Assembly: GCA_035041965.1 (NCBI GenBank)
Contig: JAPYMA010001047.1
Span: 36,942-100,941, forward strand
Origin: Anisakis pegreffii
Taxonomy: Eukaryota > Nematoda > Chromadorea > Rhabditida > Anisakidae
Direction: 5' to 3'
DNA length: 64,000 nucleotides
The notes under the pieces were generated by a model that was not told the DNA's origin, made no database searches, and saw nothing but the letters and a program-made list of their open reading frames with translations. Of this stretch, positions 48,181 through 64,000 are shown piece by piece. The first letter of the stretch is position 1, and each line of letters opens with the position of its first letter. A program made the position numbers and the translations under genes.

Positions 48181-51100
48181 TTAAGTGAATTTCACAAGAA
48201 AAGGTTAGCGAATTTCGACTGCTCTCGAAAGTACCTTGCCAAAGGCTCTCATTAATCCAAAAACCATTATCTGATGTTCACTAGAGATTGATTCGCAAAG
48301 TTCCAACTCTACTACGCACGCGTCGTTTGACAAAAACGGAGCACCTATTCTTTCTGTAATCAACTGAATGCAAACAACACATTGAGTGCACTTTGGTTGA
48401 ATGTAGGAACCAAATATTATCAAAACACACTCATCTTTACAAGTATCAAACCAACACTTTTATGTCAAAAGTAAGAGATTAACCCACTAACGCTTACTGG
48501 ATACCTTTGGTCCCAGTCCGAAAAACAGGTTTTGTCGTATAGTAACGCTTTTTTTCACGAATTCTTCATGCCGCATAGCCAATACTAATTGTGATAAAAC
48601 TGCATGCATGTTCTATGCTGTAAAGTGATTCTCTGTGGATCATCAGAATTACATTCCTGTGTGAAAACGGGCGAATGGATTTTTTTGAGCGACCTTAACC
48701 TACCTATGGATCGTTAATCCAAATATGTGTATTTGGGAAATGAAGGACTCAGTCAAGTTTTAAAATATGTTTGAAAATGATAACTATTGGATACTAGATA
48801 ATACTGGAAGACATTAATGCTATTTCATTTGAATTTCAGCTGTTGTTACGATTTCATTACCACATCATCTACTGACATTCTATCAGTTCTTCATCTGGAA
48901 GGATTTGTAAAAGTAACATTCAATTGGGAACATTACTACTTTTAGATTATTTGGAAGATTACGGCAATGCAAAGGACTCTGTGGTGTGGAAGCAGGCATA
49001 TAGACCATCAGTGGTAGTTTTTATGTTCAGTCTCACATCATCAGTACTAGGATGAATGGATAGAATTCGATATTCCGTTTTGTAATATGTAAAATGTTGT
49101 TCTTATTTCATATTGATACTCCTATTTCAAATTCTTCTCGAATTGTTCTCTTCGTTATTGTTCAAAATGTTAGGGTTCTGATTTGTTCCAGTATGATTTT
49201 TTCAGAACTATGAACGTCTCTTTGTGCAATGTTTCGTTTTTGCAACAAGTCTGCTATGTGCTCTTCCAATGTTTCATTTGATGTTCTTTCGTTCCCTGGA
49301 ATCGTTACGGAAATTAAGGGAATGAAGCGCTTTGCAGCGAGCTTACGAGGATCATTACTGATGACTCTCATTTTGCTTCTAATTCTGAGAACTTTATATA
49401 CCGATGACATTGATTCTGTTAATAGTTCAATATCACTATTGAACGAGATGTCATTGATTCGTTCTGGTCTGTCTTTCTGGCGTACTTTTTTGCATTCTTC
49501 CAGTCTCGACACAAAGAAAATTGGCATTTCCAGTCACTATTTTTTTTCAAAAATTTTATGGTCCGTATTGTTTCAGCTTTGTGTTTCACTGAAATGTTCT
49601 GCGCTATTCAGTTCTGGACCGAGACAAGTTTACCGATTGGAGGAATCAATATGAACGGTGGGAGTTAAACACACAGTTGATATTTTATGCACTGAATTGT
49701 GGTTAAGCTGAAGTCGTTGCAAAAAAAACTCTGATTATGAGTAAAAAGAAATCGGATTCCGTAAACTCAAATTGGGCAGCAAAAAATTTTGAGCATCTGA
49801 TTCGTTCAATTGTAATTGTGATAAAAATCTATAAATAGTGTCATGAATGTTGCTGGAAACTTGTGATGTTTTTAGTGATCCATAAATGAATTTTCTGTTA
49901 TGCCATTGACGATAATCACAAAACAATAGCTACATCAGTCCGAATTGATGCATAGTAAGGTATTTCACAACAAAATTAGCAATGCACAAATGTACTAGCA
50001 CATACAAGATGTCAATCTTTCATCGGTGTTCGTAAGTAGTCACTCATCCAAACGGTTTGGAACGAATCTTTCCGAACAATTCTTTAAGGACATCAGAAAT
50101 TTCACTTTCAGTTGCTCAGTGCCATATTAATTGCAACGTCTTCTTATACATTTTTGATGGCACTTTATTATGATTAATGAATGTTGCTTTCGAGTGAACT
50201 GCAAATCATATTTGGTTGGGATATGAAAGTGAATTGCAACAGCGATGAATCGAATATCCATTATGAAAACTTGAATTTTGAGTTATAATAGTATTGTTTG
50301 TATTTGTGTGCATGTATGTGAATATATTCAGTGAATGCAATTGTTTGCGTGACTTGGAGCGGTGATCGCAGTGGCGATTTCGTTTATACGCAATCTAGAG
50401 TATTATACAAATGCATTATTATTATATTCATTGTGCAGCATTTCCAACTTAATTCATTGTCCGCTTCTCTTCTTCCCTTTTCATTTTCAATTCAGTTGAT
50501 AGATAACGATTTACTACTCAACGTTAACAATCACAAATATACTCATATCTCAAACCCATCACAAACCTCTCTACACTAACCTGTTTGTGCCGTTAATCTG
50601 TGCAACATAGAATACATGATATCACTTATGCATAACTGGTTCAAATTTAACTATTCAGTCGTATTCATACTTAATGACCATACTGAATAAAGCGTACATG
50701 AAACATCAATTTATGCATAACTTTCTAACCATTCAATTGAGGTTACTTTGAATACCAAATTTTCCAACGAAATTTCATCCAATAAGAAACAGCTCAGTAC
50801 ATGTGACATGCTTGAAAACAGTTCATGAATGAGAAAAACGGATATGCAATGTGAAAATTTGTTAGTTTCTATTTCTGAACCAGCAATTATTCAATCATTC
50901 CAGCAGGAACGCTTTGATATTAAAGGGTACGCTGAGCTAAAAAAAAGCTCAATCGGAAGTTCAGTTCGTTTATCGAGAGGTCACCAAGCTCTAGAATAAC
51001 AGATTTTGAATTGGATTTCAAGTAGATGTCCGTTGAACGTCCAGTTATCATCTATGATTGGAAAGCATTCGAGCAACAAAAAAGGATAATTTGCATTCGA

Positions 51101-54100
51101 CGAGGTACTCGTTTAAGCACAAGTTGTTTTGCTGATTGTGAGAGTACTTTTTCCGAAGTGGTATCTTCAAGTTATCAATGAAACAATGATTTTATTGTAT
51201 CAGTAATGACTGGTTACTTATAACGTCAGAATGAGATATTTCTATCCCACAATTACCAGAATAATTGAGCCGTACTACGTCATATCATCTACTGTCCTCG
51301 TCAGTTTTGATCCCTTTCAATCACTCAATCAATTTCATACTTGTTTCTATTGAGTTCATTACTTCTCCGAATGCAATCAACGTAATAAAAGTGAATATCC
51401 TTTTGCAGATATGTTTCATGCAACCTTTATTATTGAAATAAATGGATTCAACAGTGTGTTGAGACCAGCAGTATCACTGTGCTGGCGAATTTGTTCGGAA
51501 TCGTTAAAAAAACACTTCAGCTTTCAACTAATGCGATTTCATGTGTTTATCTTAATATAGTAGTTGTTATATGAGACCATTTTGGTAAGCACTTCACGTT
51601 TGCAGATAAGTGCCGACTTATCATCTGCAAATTTTAACTTCATATAACAAATCAACTTGACGGATAAGGCAATCTTTTAGAACATGAGAACAACGTACTG
51701 AATGAATCACGAAATTACGGAATACCGCATCACACCATCCATTATGGAAGAACTTCCGAACAGATAGCCAGGATATTATTATTATTTCTGTCATGTAATG
51801 AGATTTTCGGATTGTTCGTAGGACTCATTATCCATTGTCTGAAATAATTTGAAAGAAGGAAATATTAAAAATAGAAAATTTGATCAGGACAATTGCTTCA
51901 CCGCAGCTGTTTTATTCACATATATGTCTGCTTTCATATGTACAAGATCTTGTTTCGTTTCCTCGAAGCATTCAACAGATGGCTTATGATTTTCCTCTTT
52001 TTCAACGAACAATTGAGAACATTTATAGTCGATAGTCGGCCAGATTTTCGATTGTTTTTTTGTGAATGGAAAGATCGATCTTCTCTGACTGAGTTTGCTT
52101 TTTTGAGCTGTCCAACAAGCTCAAACCAATAAATTACATTCTATGCTTCACTTTTTCAGTTATCAAAGTCAATTCAATCAAACAAAAAGGAATCTTACTG
52201 ATTTAAGACGATCACCTTAGAGACTGATAAATCGTCGGGTCGTTTAAAATCGATGAGAAAAAAATGATTAATAACCAAATCAGCCATCAATTATATCTTT
52301 TAAATTGCTGATTACACAGTGCTTAGAACATAATAAAACGGAGAAAAGTCGATCACTGAACAACAACACATAAACGATAACGACTGCAAGCAGAATGAAA
52401 TTTCAAACAGAAGATTGGTAAATTTTAAATGTTAAATTTATGTTAAATTTTCACCGAAAAAATATCACAGTCCCAAAAGTATTATGAAGCAGTTGCCAGT
52501 ATTGATACTTTCGTTTGCAATGAATTCATGAGGTTTTTTCTGCATTGAGTGAAGAGAACATCTGACGAGTTTATTTTGGTCATCTCAATTTCGTCTTTCT
52601 TATATACGAGATCTTGGCTTCGTATCTCTCATGTATCTCGAAATACTGATTGAGTAATGTCGATGGTGATCGTCGTATTTCATGATACTCTGAAATAATA
52701 ATACCGAAATGCAACAACAAATAAACGTAGACAATACAACTTCAGCTCGACGGTACTATCAATTCAAGGAAAACATTGAAGGAGTACAACGGGATGTTCA
52801 GTGCTGAAATCAACGAAAATAGTTTTGGAATTCGCATTTACACAATCTGATGAGATCACCTAATATTCACTGCGTACGTTTTTTGTATCGTTGTCCATTA
52901 CCACAACTTATTCTCGAGTAACTTTTCAGTGCAACGCTATTTACTGATAATTAGAAGTTGGATTAATTTCGCAGTGAGTTTAGCTGTTGATTACAAAGTT
53001 TTTCCACTTTTCCGAACTTTCTATGTTGCGATTGGCGACTGAAACAATTCAAAATGCTTTCTCATTCTCATTATTGCCGCCTTAAATAAACAACAGTCAT
53101 TATATCTGTGCATAATTTTCGTCATTGCAATTGCAATTCACTTTAAGATGTGATTCTCCTTAAAATTTCCTTTGATTCGTCATTGTCCACATGCAACATT
53201 GCAACGCGTCTCTGATGTTGGTCGGGTTTAAGATGTTGGAATGAACCATTAAACACGAACATCTACCTTTTCATCATCAAATCAAATGAGATAACTCCTA
53301 TCCTCTCTTAAAAGCAGCCTTTTAATGTGGCAGATGCACACACACAACAATGCTGCATTCAAAGCTTTCTCAACCCGATGTCGGCTGGCTTCGTTTCTCT
53401 CACGTATCTATCTGTATGTTACATATTTATTCGACCGAAAATCGTCGACAATTTGTATTTATTTTAAATCACCGCCGAAAGGAAAAGTGATGCGATGAAT
53501 TTATAATTGTACAATATAAGAGATCTTATCGGTGGATAAAGAGTTGCTGATTGATGACAGTTCTATGCGTGCATGCGATTTCAAACGACAGCCAGCTGAC
53601 CGATTGATTCACTTATGTGTCTATACAATCCATTTCCCCTACCTTTTCCAATCTTCCTCCTCTAGCACATAGAGCCTGTCGAATCATCGTTAGACGGTAA
53701 TCTCTGTGAATAATTAACATGACTGAACAGCAGTTAACGTGGTCATGAAATGAACTTCTTTGTATAACAATTAAAAGCATTTTCGAACCAGAGCCAGTCT
53801 GAAATGTTCTGATTCGAGTGCTCAAGTTTGTATTTTCGGCTGAGTTCGATGGTTTACGCATCAGTTACTTCATGATTTTTAGGACAAATGAATAATCAGA
53901 AACATGGTACGGTCTATCCCTCTGACGTCTGAACGGTCGAACAGTAAGGAGTTGGGTGCAGTGATTAATCATAATGAAAATATAAACGAAGTCATTTATA
54001 CAGGATCCAAGCAACAAAGAGAAAAGACTTCACAATGACCAGTCTAATCTTGCGAGGAAAACCTAAATACTTCTAGAATTTGCTTCATACTCGTACTGTT

Positions 54101-57100
54101 ACACCTAGTGACGTTTCGACTAGTTACGTATGACATCGGAGGTTCTACCAACGGTATGAAGTAAGTCAATTGATAATGCTAAGAAAGTTGTTGAATGCTG
54201 ATTCTACAAATGTAAAATATATGTATAAAATGAATGAGACAGCAATGTACAAGAGTGTTGAGAAAGACTTTTTTCTATCACATGCTACCTCAACGAACGT
54301 TAGCAATAAGATATGTCCTCGTATCGCCTCATTTCATTCGTCAGCAGTTTCCAATAACTGGTTGAAAGCTTCGAACTCAAATAGCGTTGTGAAGAAATGC
54401 TAGCGAACCAGAAGGAGAATGAAGATTTTTTTTCAAGTTGCATTTTATGCTGCTGGTCGGTAAGGCGAAGTATTGGGTATGTTCACCTGAATCAGCTCCT
54501 CGCCCAGAGCCTGATCAACGTCCTACATAAGACCAAGTTTCGTAGATTCCAGCAAATAATTTTCATTATTCGAACAGACCTAAGAAATCAAGCCAGACGA
54601 AAATTTAACACATGTCTATCTCATTATGGAGTAGCAACAAGTGCACCAATTTAACATGAATATACGCTTGAAACAGCTCACTTAAGGCTCATATACTTCT
54701 TCAATAGCCTTGAATATTACAAAAGAAGGAAGTGAACTAATTAAAATTGGAATTTTCTCTCAGAGAAGTGTTGCATCGCAATTCATTAGTCGTTTCGAAT
54801 GAGCATCACGAGTGTTTCTTTGAAGTCAACGCATCAAAGGTTACCGATGCAAAAATTGCCTCATTGATGTAACTGTGCGTTGACGCTTGAATGCTATTGC
54901 AGAGAACCGTAATCGGCGTTAAATTTAAACACTTTCAAATGTAATGATCACTTTTGAAAGGATTTTATTAGCTTAATCACTACTTCAATCTGCATTCAAA
55001 CAATAGATCACAATGGAAATTTGAAACAAAAAGTCTAATCAAGATTAATCGAATCGAAAGCAATAAAAGAGCATTATCGCTTCAGTCAGTAATGAATTAT
55101 TCAATCAGAACTTCTCAGAAAAAAAAACGGCTGCACCGTTCAATTCGGATGCTACTTTGGTTCTGATTGCAGGCCCTTTTCATCAATGATATTGTACAGA
55201 ACGAAGCGCATTGCAACGGTCAACTCTTGCTATATGTGTAGATGTGTACTTTGTGAATGATCTCATCAGAATTTCTGCTATCAAGATATTCGTGTTATGC
55301 TGTTGTAAGAGTAATCTCGATAAGATCTTGATATAATATCGAGCTTTGCAACACATACGGTATTGCTGTCAAGATAACTTCAGCCTCCATAGTTGTATTC
55401 GAATGCGCTTTATTGCAACAAAGATATTTAAAAGCATGAAACATTGTTATGTTTGACTGAGTGTCCAAGTTTTGCTCAAATGTTTTTATCAGTTGAAATT
55501 GAATGAGATTTGGATTTTTCCTAATTCAATTTAGAATTTGAATGGAATATTCAATGTTAATTGCGCAAAATGACCCTGAAATGTGTTCGTTCAGAAATAG
55601 AAATCGAACGCAACAAGACTCTTATAACACTTGTCGGTGATTCATTTATACGATGCAAACGTCCTTCATTCGACTCGAGTCACGTGCACCGAACACGCTC
55701 ATCACTGTCCAGAGTTGTCATTTCGATGAATTGTCGACATCGTTCAAATTGCGGAATGATGCTTTAAAAAATGCTAATTGCAACTGAAACGTGCATGAGA
55801 AGACACCCTCAAAGAGTTTTCGGTGAAGCGCACAAAATGAAATGATCCTATGTTGGCTTAGAATGGCTTCTTGTCTGCAATGAGAATGCGAAAACGATCA
55901 CTCTGTTCGAACTCATTCTCGAGCATTATGCGAAATAATAATCGAATTTCTCCATGAAAATACCGTACTTAATTTACTAACATCGAAAAATTTGGCACGA
56001 ACTGAAAATGTTGCAAATCTAAAAATTCCGTTCAGTATGGAAACGCGATCACTTTCCGCTTTTCGATCAGTATACATTAACTGGAGACGACGCGAGATTT
56101 GAAGACAGCATTCAATGAAAAAGAACCTTGAATCATATTTTTCTGAAAACATAATGGTATGGTCGCCATTGAAAGAGAAGTATTTTGGCGAAGTTTGTTG
56201 TTGAGTAGTTGGTGCTTTGATGAATTCGAAGATTTTATTAGATGAACACATCTTAATTGCGTCAACGAGAACTTGTGCAGTTCAGTTCAAATGAACCCAT
56301 TCACCTGATAACTGCGCTCTCAGCTAAACGTTTGTTAACAATTTGTTCACATCTGCTCGCTGTTCTGTCAGAGTATCTTCCTACACATGCATTGCTCAAT
56401 TGTCAATTATTAAATTAGATTTTCGTCATTTCTTCACCAAAATTTTCTCATATGGATAATTTTCTGATATTGACTGAAATTTTAATTCAGACTTTCCGGG
56501 AAATTTCGGCTTTTGAAACAGCTGTCGATCACTTGATATGAAACAACTCGATGAATTAGGGGTTAACCAGATATGTGCTGCTTTGAATATCTCAAGAATA
56601 TTAGGCAAGTTTCAATTGAATCTTTATGCGGCATAGGATATCAACATATTTACCATAGAAGGCCATTAAAGAGCCATAAACGATGCAATACATTCGAGAT
56701 ATGTTCAACATAAAGCGCCAATAAAGAGAGTGACAATTTTTATCAAAATATGGAATCAAAAATCCTGGAGATGACGCGATAAAGTATCGTCAGTAAAAAT
56801 ATCTCAATGTCGGTAATTGTTTTGGTGCATCAAACGTTCTCGGAGTTATTATTGCATGGAATTGAAACGATGAAATAAGTGATTGTGCAATACGTATTGC
56901 GTGTTTCACTGATTATTGATCAGATAAAATCATCATTTTGCATTGTATAATTTATTAGATCAATCAATCAACTGCATGCAAAACAAACTCGGCTATCAAC
57001 CTCTATCAAAAAGCATGAGTTTGAATGAAACGACCAGGAAAATATTCAAGATGAGGAATGAAGTGAAAACAACGGATTGGAAATGTCGCTATTATTAGTC

Positions 57101-57911
57101 ATCATTTGCTTGAGATGTGTTCTGTTTTCCATGACGCTGAAATCGACGTCAGCAATCAAATTATATTGACATACGAACTGTGGGTATTTGACCGCGTTTT
57201 ACAGTTCAGAGAATTGAGAAATTTTTTTGAACCCTTTCGCTGCTATATTGTGAAATAAAGTGGGTTTTACGGTGACCATCTTCGATTGAAAGTTATTTTT
57301 GCTCTTTTCTGACAGTTTGGAATAGCTTTTTAGGTCATCATTTGCAGTACTCTGTTATTTGGAGTATGATGATGTATCGCCATCATTGAAAATTTTAGAA
57401 TGAAGTGATTGGTTATCACTAACGACCGAAACGTCTTAATGAAATTACTATCGTTTTCTCTAGATAAGCATTGAAGTCATATGATAATGACCGCAACAAC
57501 TATCGAATATCATTTTACTGAGTCAGGTATTGATAGATTTCTATTCTTGACCATGAAAGTCAGTTTAATTTTAGCTCAACAAAGCAAGATTTCCGTGGTT
57601 TTGCTCTTCTTTAAGTCATGTTTTTTTTCATTTTATGGAAAATAAGCTAAGTACTCAAACGAGACTTAGTTCATTGAGTGCTAAAAATAAACATCGACTA
57701 TAAGGGCGATAACTGTGAGGATCATCAAGAATGGAATGAATATTGCCCTGCTGCGAATCGATTATGATGAGAAAGTGATTCTTTGGGAATGATCATACCC
57801 TCTTGCGGAGTCATCGTGTACGCTTGCAGAATTCTAAAGGATGCGATGCGAGTACGTTATGGTTTTTCTAGATATATTATATGCGTTCATACATTCATTT
57901 ATTCAATACAG
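48181..57911. other. Gene-poor region
   Basis: Nearly 10 kb of AT-rich sequence in which I recognise no gene apart from one uncertain open frame. It may hold distant regulatory sequence or unrecognised small exons. Confidence 0.35.
49162..49527 (-). CDS. Hypothetical 121-aa open frame
   Basis: Starts with ATG and is rich in charged residues (RLEECKKVRQKDRPERIND ... TLEEHIADLLQKRNIAQRD), unlike random AT-rich translation, with a likely coiled-coil end. No intron borders or known domain. Given the retroelement about 1 kb away on the same strand it may be a leftover first open frame of such an element. The overlapping plus-strand frame is the less likely one. Confidence 0.3.
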   Translation of the reverse strand: MPIFFVSRLEECKKVRQKDRPERINDISFNSDIELLTESMSSVYKVLRIRSKMRVISNDPRKLAAKRFIPLISVTIPGNERTSNETLEEHIADLLQKRNIAQRDVHSSEKIILEQIRTLTF

Positions 57912-58830
57912 ACATATTCAATTGTATGGTGAAAAATCGAGAACATATCAAAAATTATTGGTTACGTTTTTAGATGCGCATACGTATGAGAGATTTGCGA
58001 AACATGCTCATATGAAGTTGACCTTGATGTAATACTCATCAATCTTTCTTCATCCTCACAGAAGAAACCATTGAAATATGCGCTGATCTCAGCCACTCAC
58101 TTTATACGGTAAGGACGTTTTGCTAATGTTTTGTGAAGTGGCAATCCTAACAATTATTATAACTCGTGAACAGTAATGAATTTTTAAACACGATCAAGGA
58201 CTAGCCAAACGAGTACAATTGCAGCTATCGCTAAGGAGAGCGAGTGCTTTGTCGCAACACATTGGTAACAAAAATTGATCAGTCAAACATGGACAAAAAT
58301 TAGCTGTGCGATGTCCATCAAATATCTTCATTGACGCATTTCGACGTTGTTGGGAACAATCGCATAAGCGAACTTTTTAAATGATATTCAGTTACGAACT
58401 GAGAGATTAATCTCCATCAACGATACTGTACACTCATCCAACGACACCTTCTCAAATTTATCGTTTTTATAACGATATTTGTTCTTCATGAAAACTTTGT
58501 TCGTTTTTGCTGTTAACTGTTTTTTGAATTCGTGATAGTATCTTTCGATGTGATTTGTTATGCGTTGAAATAAAGAGCATTTGTTTGTTCACACTTCGAA
58601 AATACTGATCACCTTTTGCAGTGGATTCATTCTTTTCGACCAAATATATAAGTGTTCAGGCAATGATGCTTGCAAAGAGCTTTTTTATAGGATCGGAAGA
58701 CGAGAAAGAAGAGTTTCTTTTAGAGTATGTACGGGGAAGTTATTGGAATGTAACACAGTCCCAATGCTACCCTTCAGAATTTCGCAGAGCAATTGAGTCC
58801 CTGTGCGAATATCACAATGAAAACGCATAA
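57912..58830 (+). CDS. Possible last exons of an unknown gene
   Basis: Two segments have plausible borders. At 57912 an ATACAG acceptor opens HIQLYGEKSRTYQKLLVTFL and AHTYERFAKHAHMKL, with a possible GTAATA donor near 58028. At 58622-58830 a TTTTGCAG acceptor opens 68 codons to a TAA, including FFIGSEDEKEEFLLEYVRGS and CYPSEFRRAIESLCEYHNEN. A third piece at 58070-58118 ends in GTAAGG. I could not join them in one frame and do not recognise the product. Confidence 0.3.
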
Positions 58831-62984
<4,154 letters not shown>

Positions 62985-64000
62985 GTATCATCTATTATTT
63001 TATCGTATTTTCCATCTTCTGAATTTTATTCTATTTTCTAACGATTATTATTCTTCGGTAATTTAATGTTCTCGACTAAGCTCTTCTGACAAAGAAATAC
63101 GATGAATGTCAGCGAAATTACATTGAAATGCTGTGCGCGAAAAACGCAAAAAGCCATCTTGCTAAGTTACGGATGTGTAAATGCTTTGAGAAATACATCT
63201 AACTTTGTGATGAGATAATTATCTGTGAGAATTCACTGGTTCTTGATAGCACTCCTAAAAGCAAAAAACCTTAGGTGTAAATTCATCACTTCTATAATAC
63301 GCTTGAAAGTGTGAAATCGAATATGTTTCTGCTGTATTATGCGCTACCTAGACTTCACTCCAAAACGTCTTATCATTCGAAAATGTAAGACTCTACATAT
63401 TGCTATAATTGGATTAGTGTGTGACATGGGAATATCAAAACCCCGATCAAACTAGCAATCATATAGTTCAAAGAATGGATGCAAGGAGCGATCGAGCTTC
63501 ATTTCAGCAGCAAGCATGATATCTTTAATGATCGCTGTTGCTGTTGTTTCGTGATACTTGTAGGAGTGATCGGTCTGATTTATTGAATGACTGCATAACT
63601 CTTTCATGAACTGTGACGAAAATTCATCATCGCCAAGTATTTCACATACTTTAACTACTTTCACAATCATTATCAACGTCATCAATACAAACACACATAC
63701 ACACAGAGAACACCCACCAAATCTAATCATGAAACTACCAAACCGACTGGTACAGACTGTCACCAAGCATGCGTTCTTTTTTTCCGAATTCATTCCATCT
63801 TACTTCAATTCAGTTCAGTGTTGCAATTCATTATCCTCTCACCATGCAATGTACAGTACCAACCGCAGGACACGGACCAAACTGAAATGGAAATAATCAA
63901 TTGAGAAAAATTTATTGGGGTGGTGCACCGCTGAAATTTTCAAGTGGTGAATACAATTTTTCCTTCAAGATGATTAGTGAAAAGAATGAGTGATTCATTC
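62985..64000. other. Intron of the nuclear receptor gene
   Basis: Follows a GTATCA donor. I looked for the next expected exon (the A/T box after the zinc fingers) and did not find it, so the intron probably continues past the window. Confidence 0.5.

Noticed and set aside
58622..58830. Similarity of GSEDEKEEFLLEY to part of DNAJC9-type proteins
   Set aside because: The match is short, no J domain is seen upstream, and a stop follows too soon; not enough to assign the family.

Overview
The window looks like a piece of a nematode nuclear genome. It is AT-rich, the genes are cut into many small exons, most introns end in TTTCAG-like acceptors, two genes have an acceptor next to or just before their first ATG (as expected for spliced-leader trans-splicing), and one repeat carries the nematode telomere unit TTAGGC. 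The introns are long (often 200-900 bases), which would fit a parasitic nematode such as an ascarid, but the sequence does not prove the species. All gene models were built by eye from open frames, splice signals, phase agreement and remembered family sequences; no alignment was run.

Layout, left to right: a foldback repeat with tRNA-like arms (1-472); TRAPPC2/sedlin on the minus strand (1031-2724, 3 exons, 143 aa), whose first intron holds a near-perfect 306-base palindrome of two head-to-head tRNA-like genes; a GC-rich element with 27-base terminal inverted repeats (3085-3505); a mitochondrial fission factor (MFF) gene on the plus strand (4645-5855); a gene-poor stretch; then a complete 39-exon VWA8 gene on the plus strand (9838-26176, about 1915 aa) with one GC-AG intron and a partial exon duplication inside an intron. 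Facing it tail to tail is a CLK/LAMMER protein kinase on the minus strand (28658-35713, possibly with a 5' exon at 39434-39592). Upstream on the same strand lies the 3' half of an unrecognised gene (40339-41959), one intron of which is almost exactly a small inverted-repeat element filled with telomeric repeats. A decayed non-LTR retrotransposon occupies about 44479-48180. From there to 61.4 kb I recognise almost nothing. The window ends with the first three DNA-binding-domain exons of an NR5A/FTZ-F1 nuclear receptor (nhr-25 type), which runs off the right edge.

Functionally the genes are ordinary housekeeping and developmental ones: vesicle tethering (TRAPPC2), mitochondrial division (MFF), a mitochondrial AAA ATPase (VWA8), splicing or developmental kinase signalling (CLK) and moulting/epidermal transcription control (nhr-25). 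Nothing suggests they form one pathway; TRAPPC2 and MFF are divergent, VWA8 and CLK convergent. The most unusual items are the telomere-repeat element that coincides with an intron and the tRNA palindromes.
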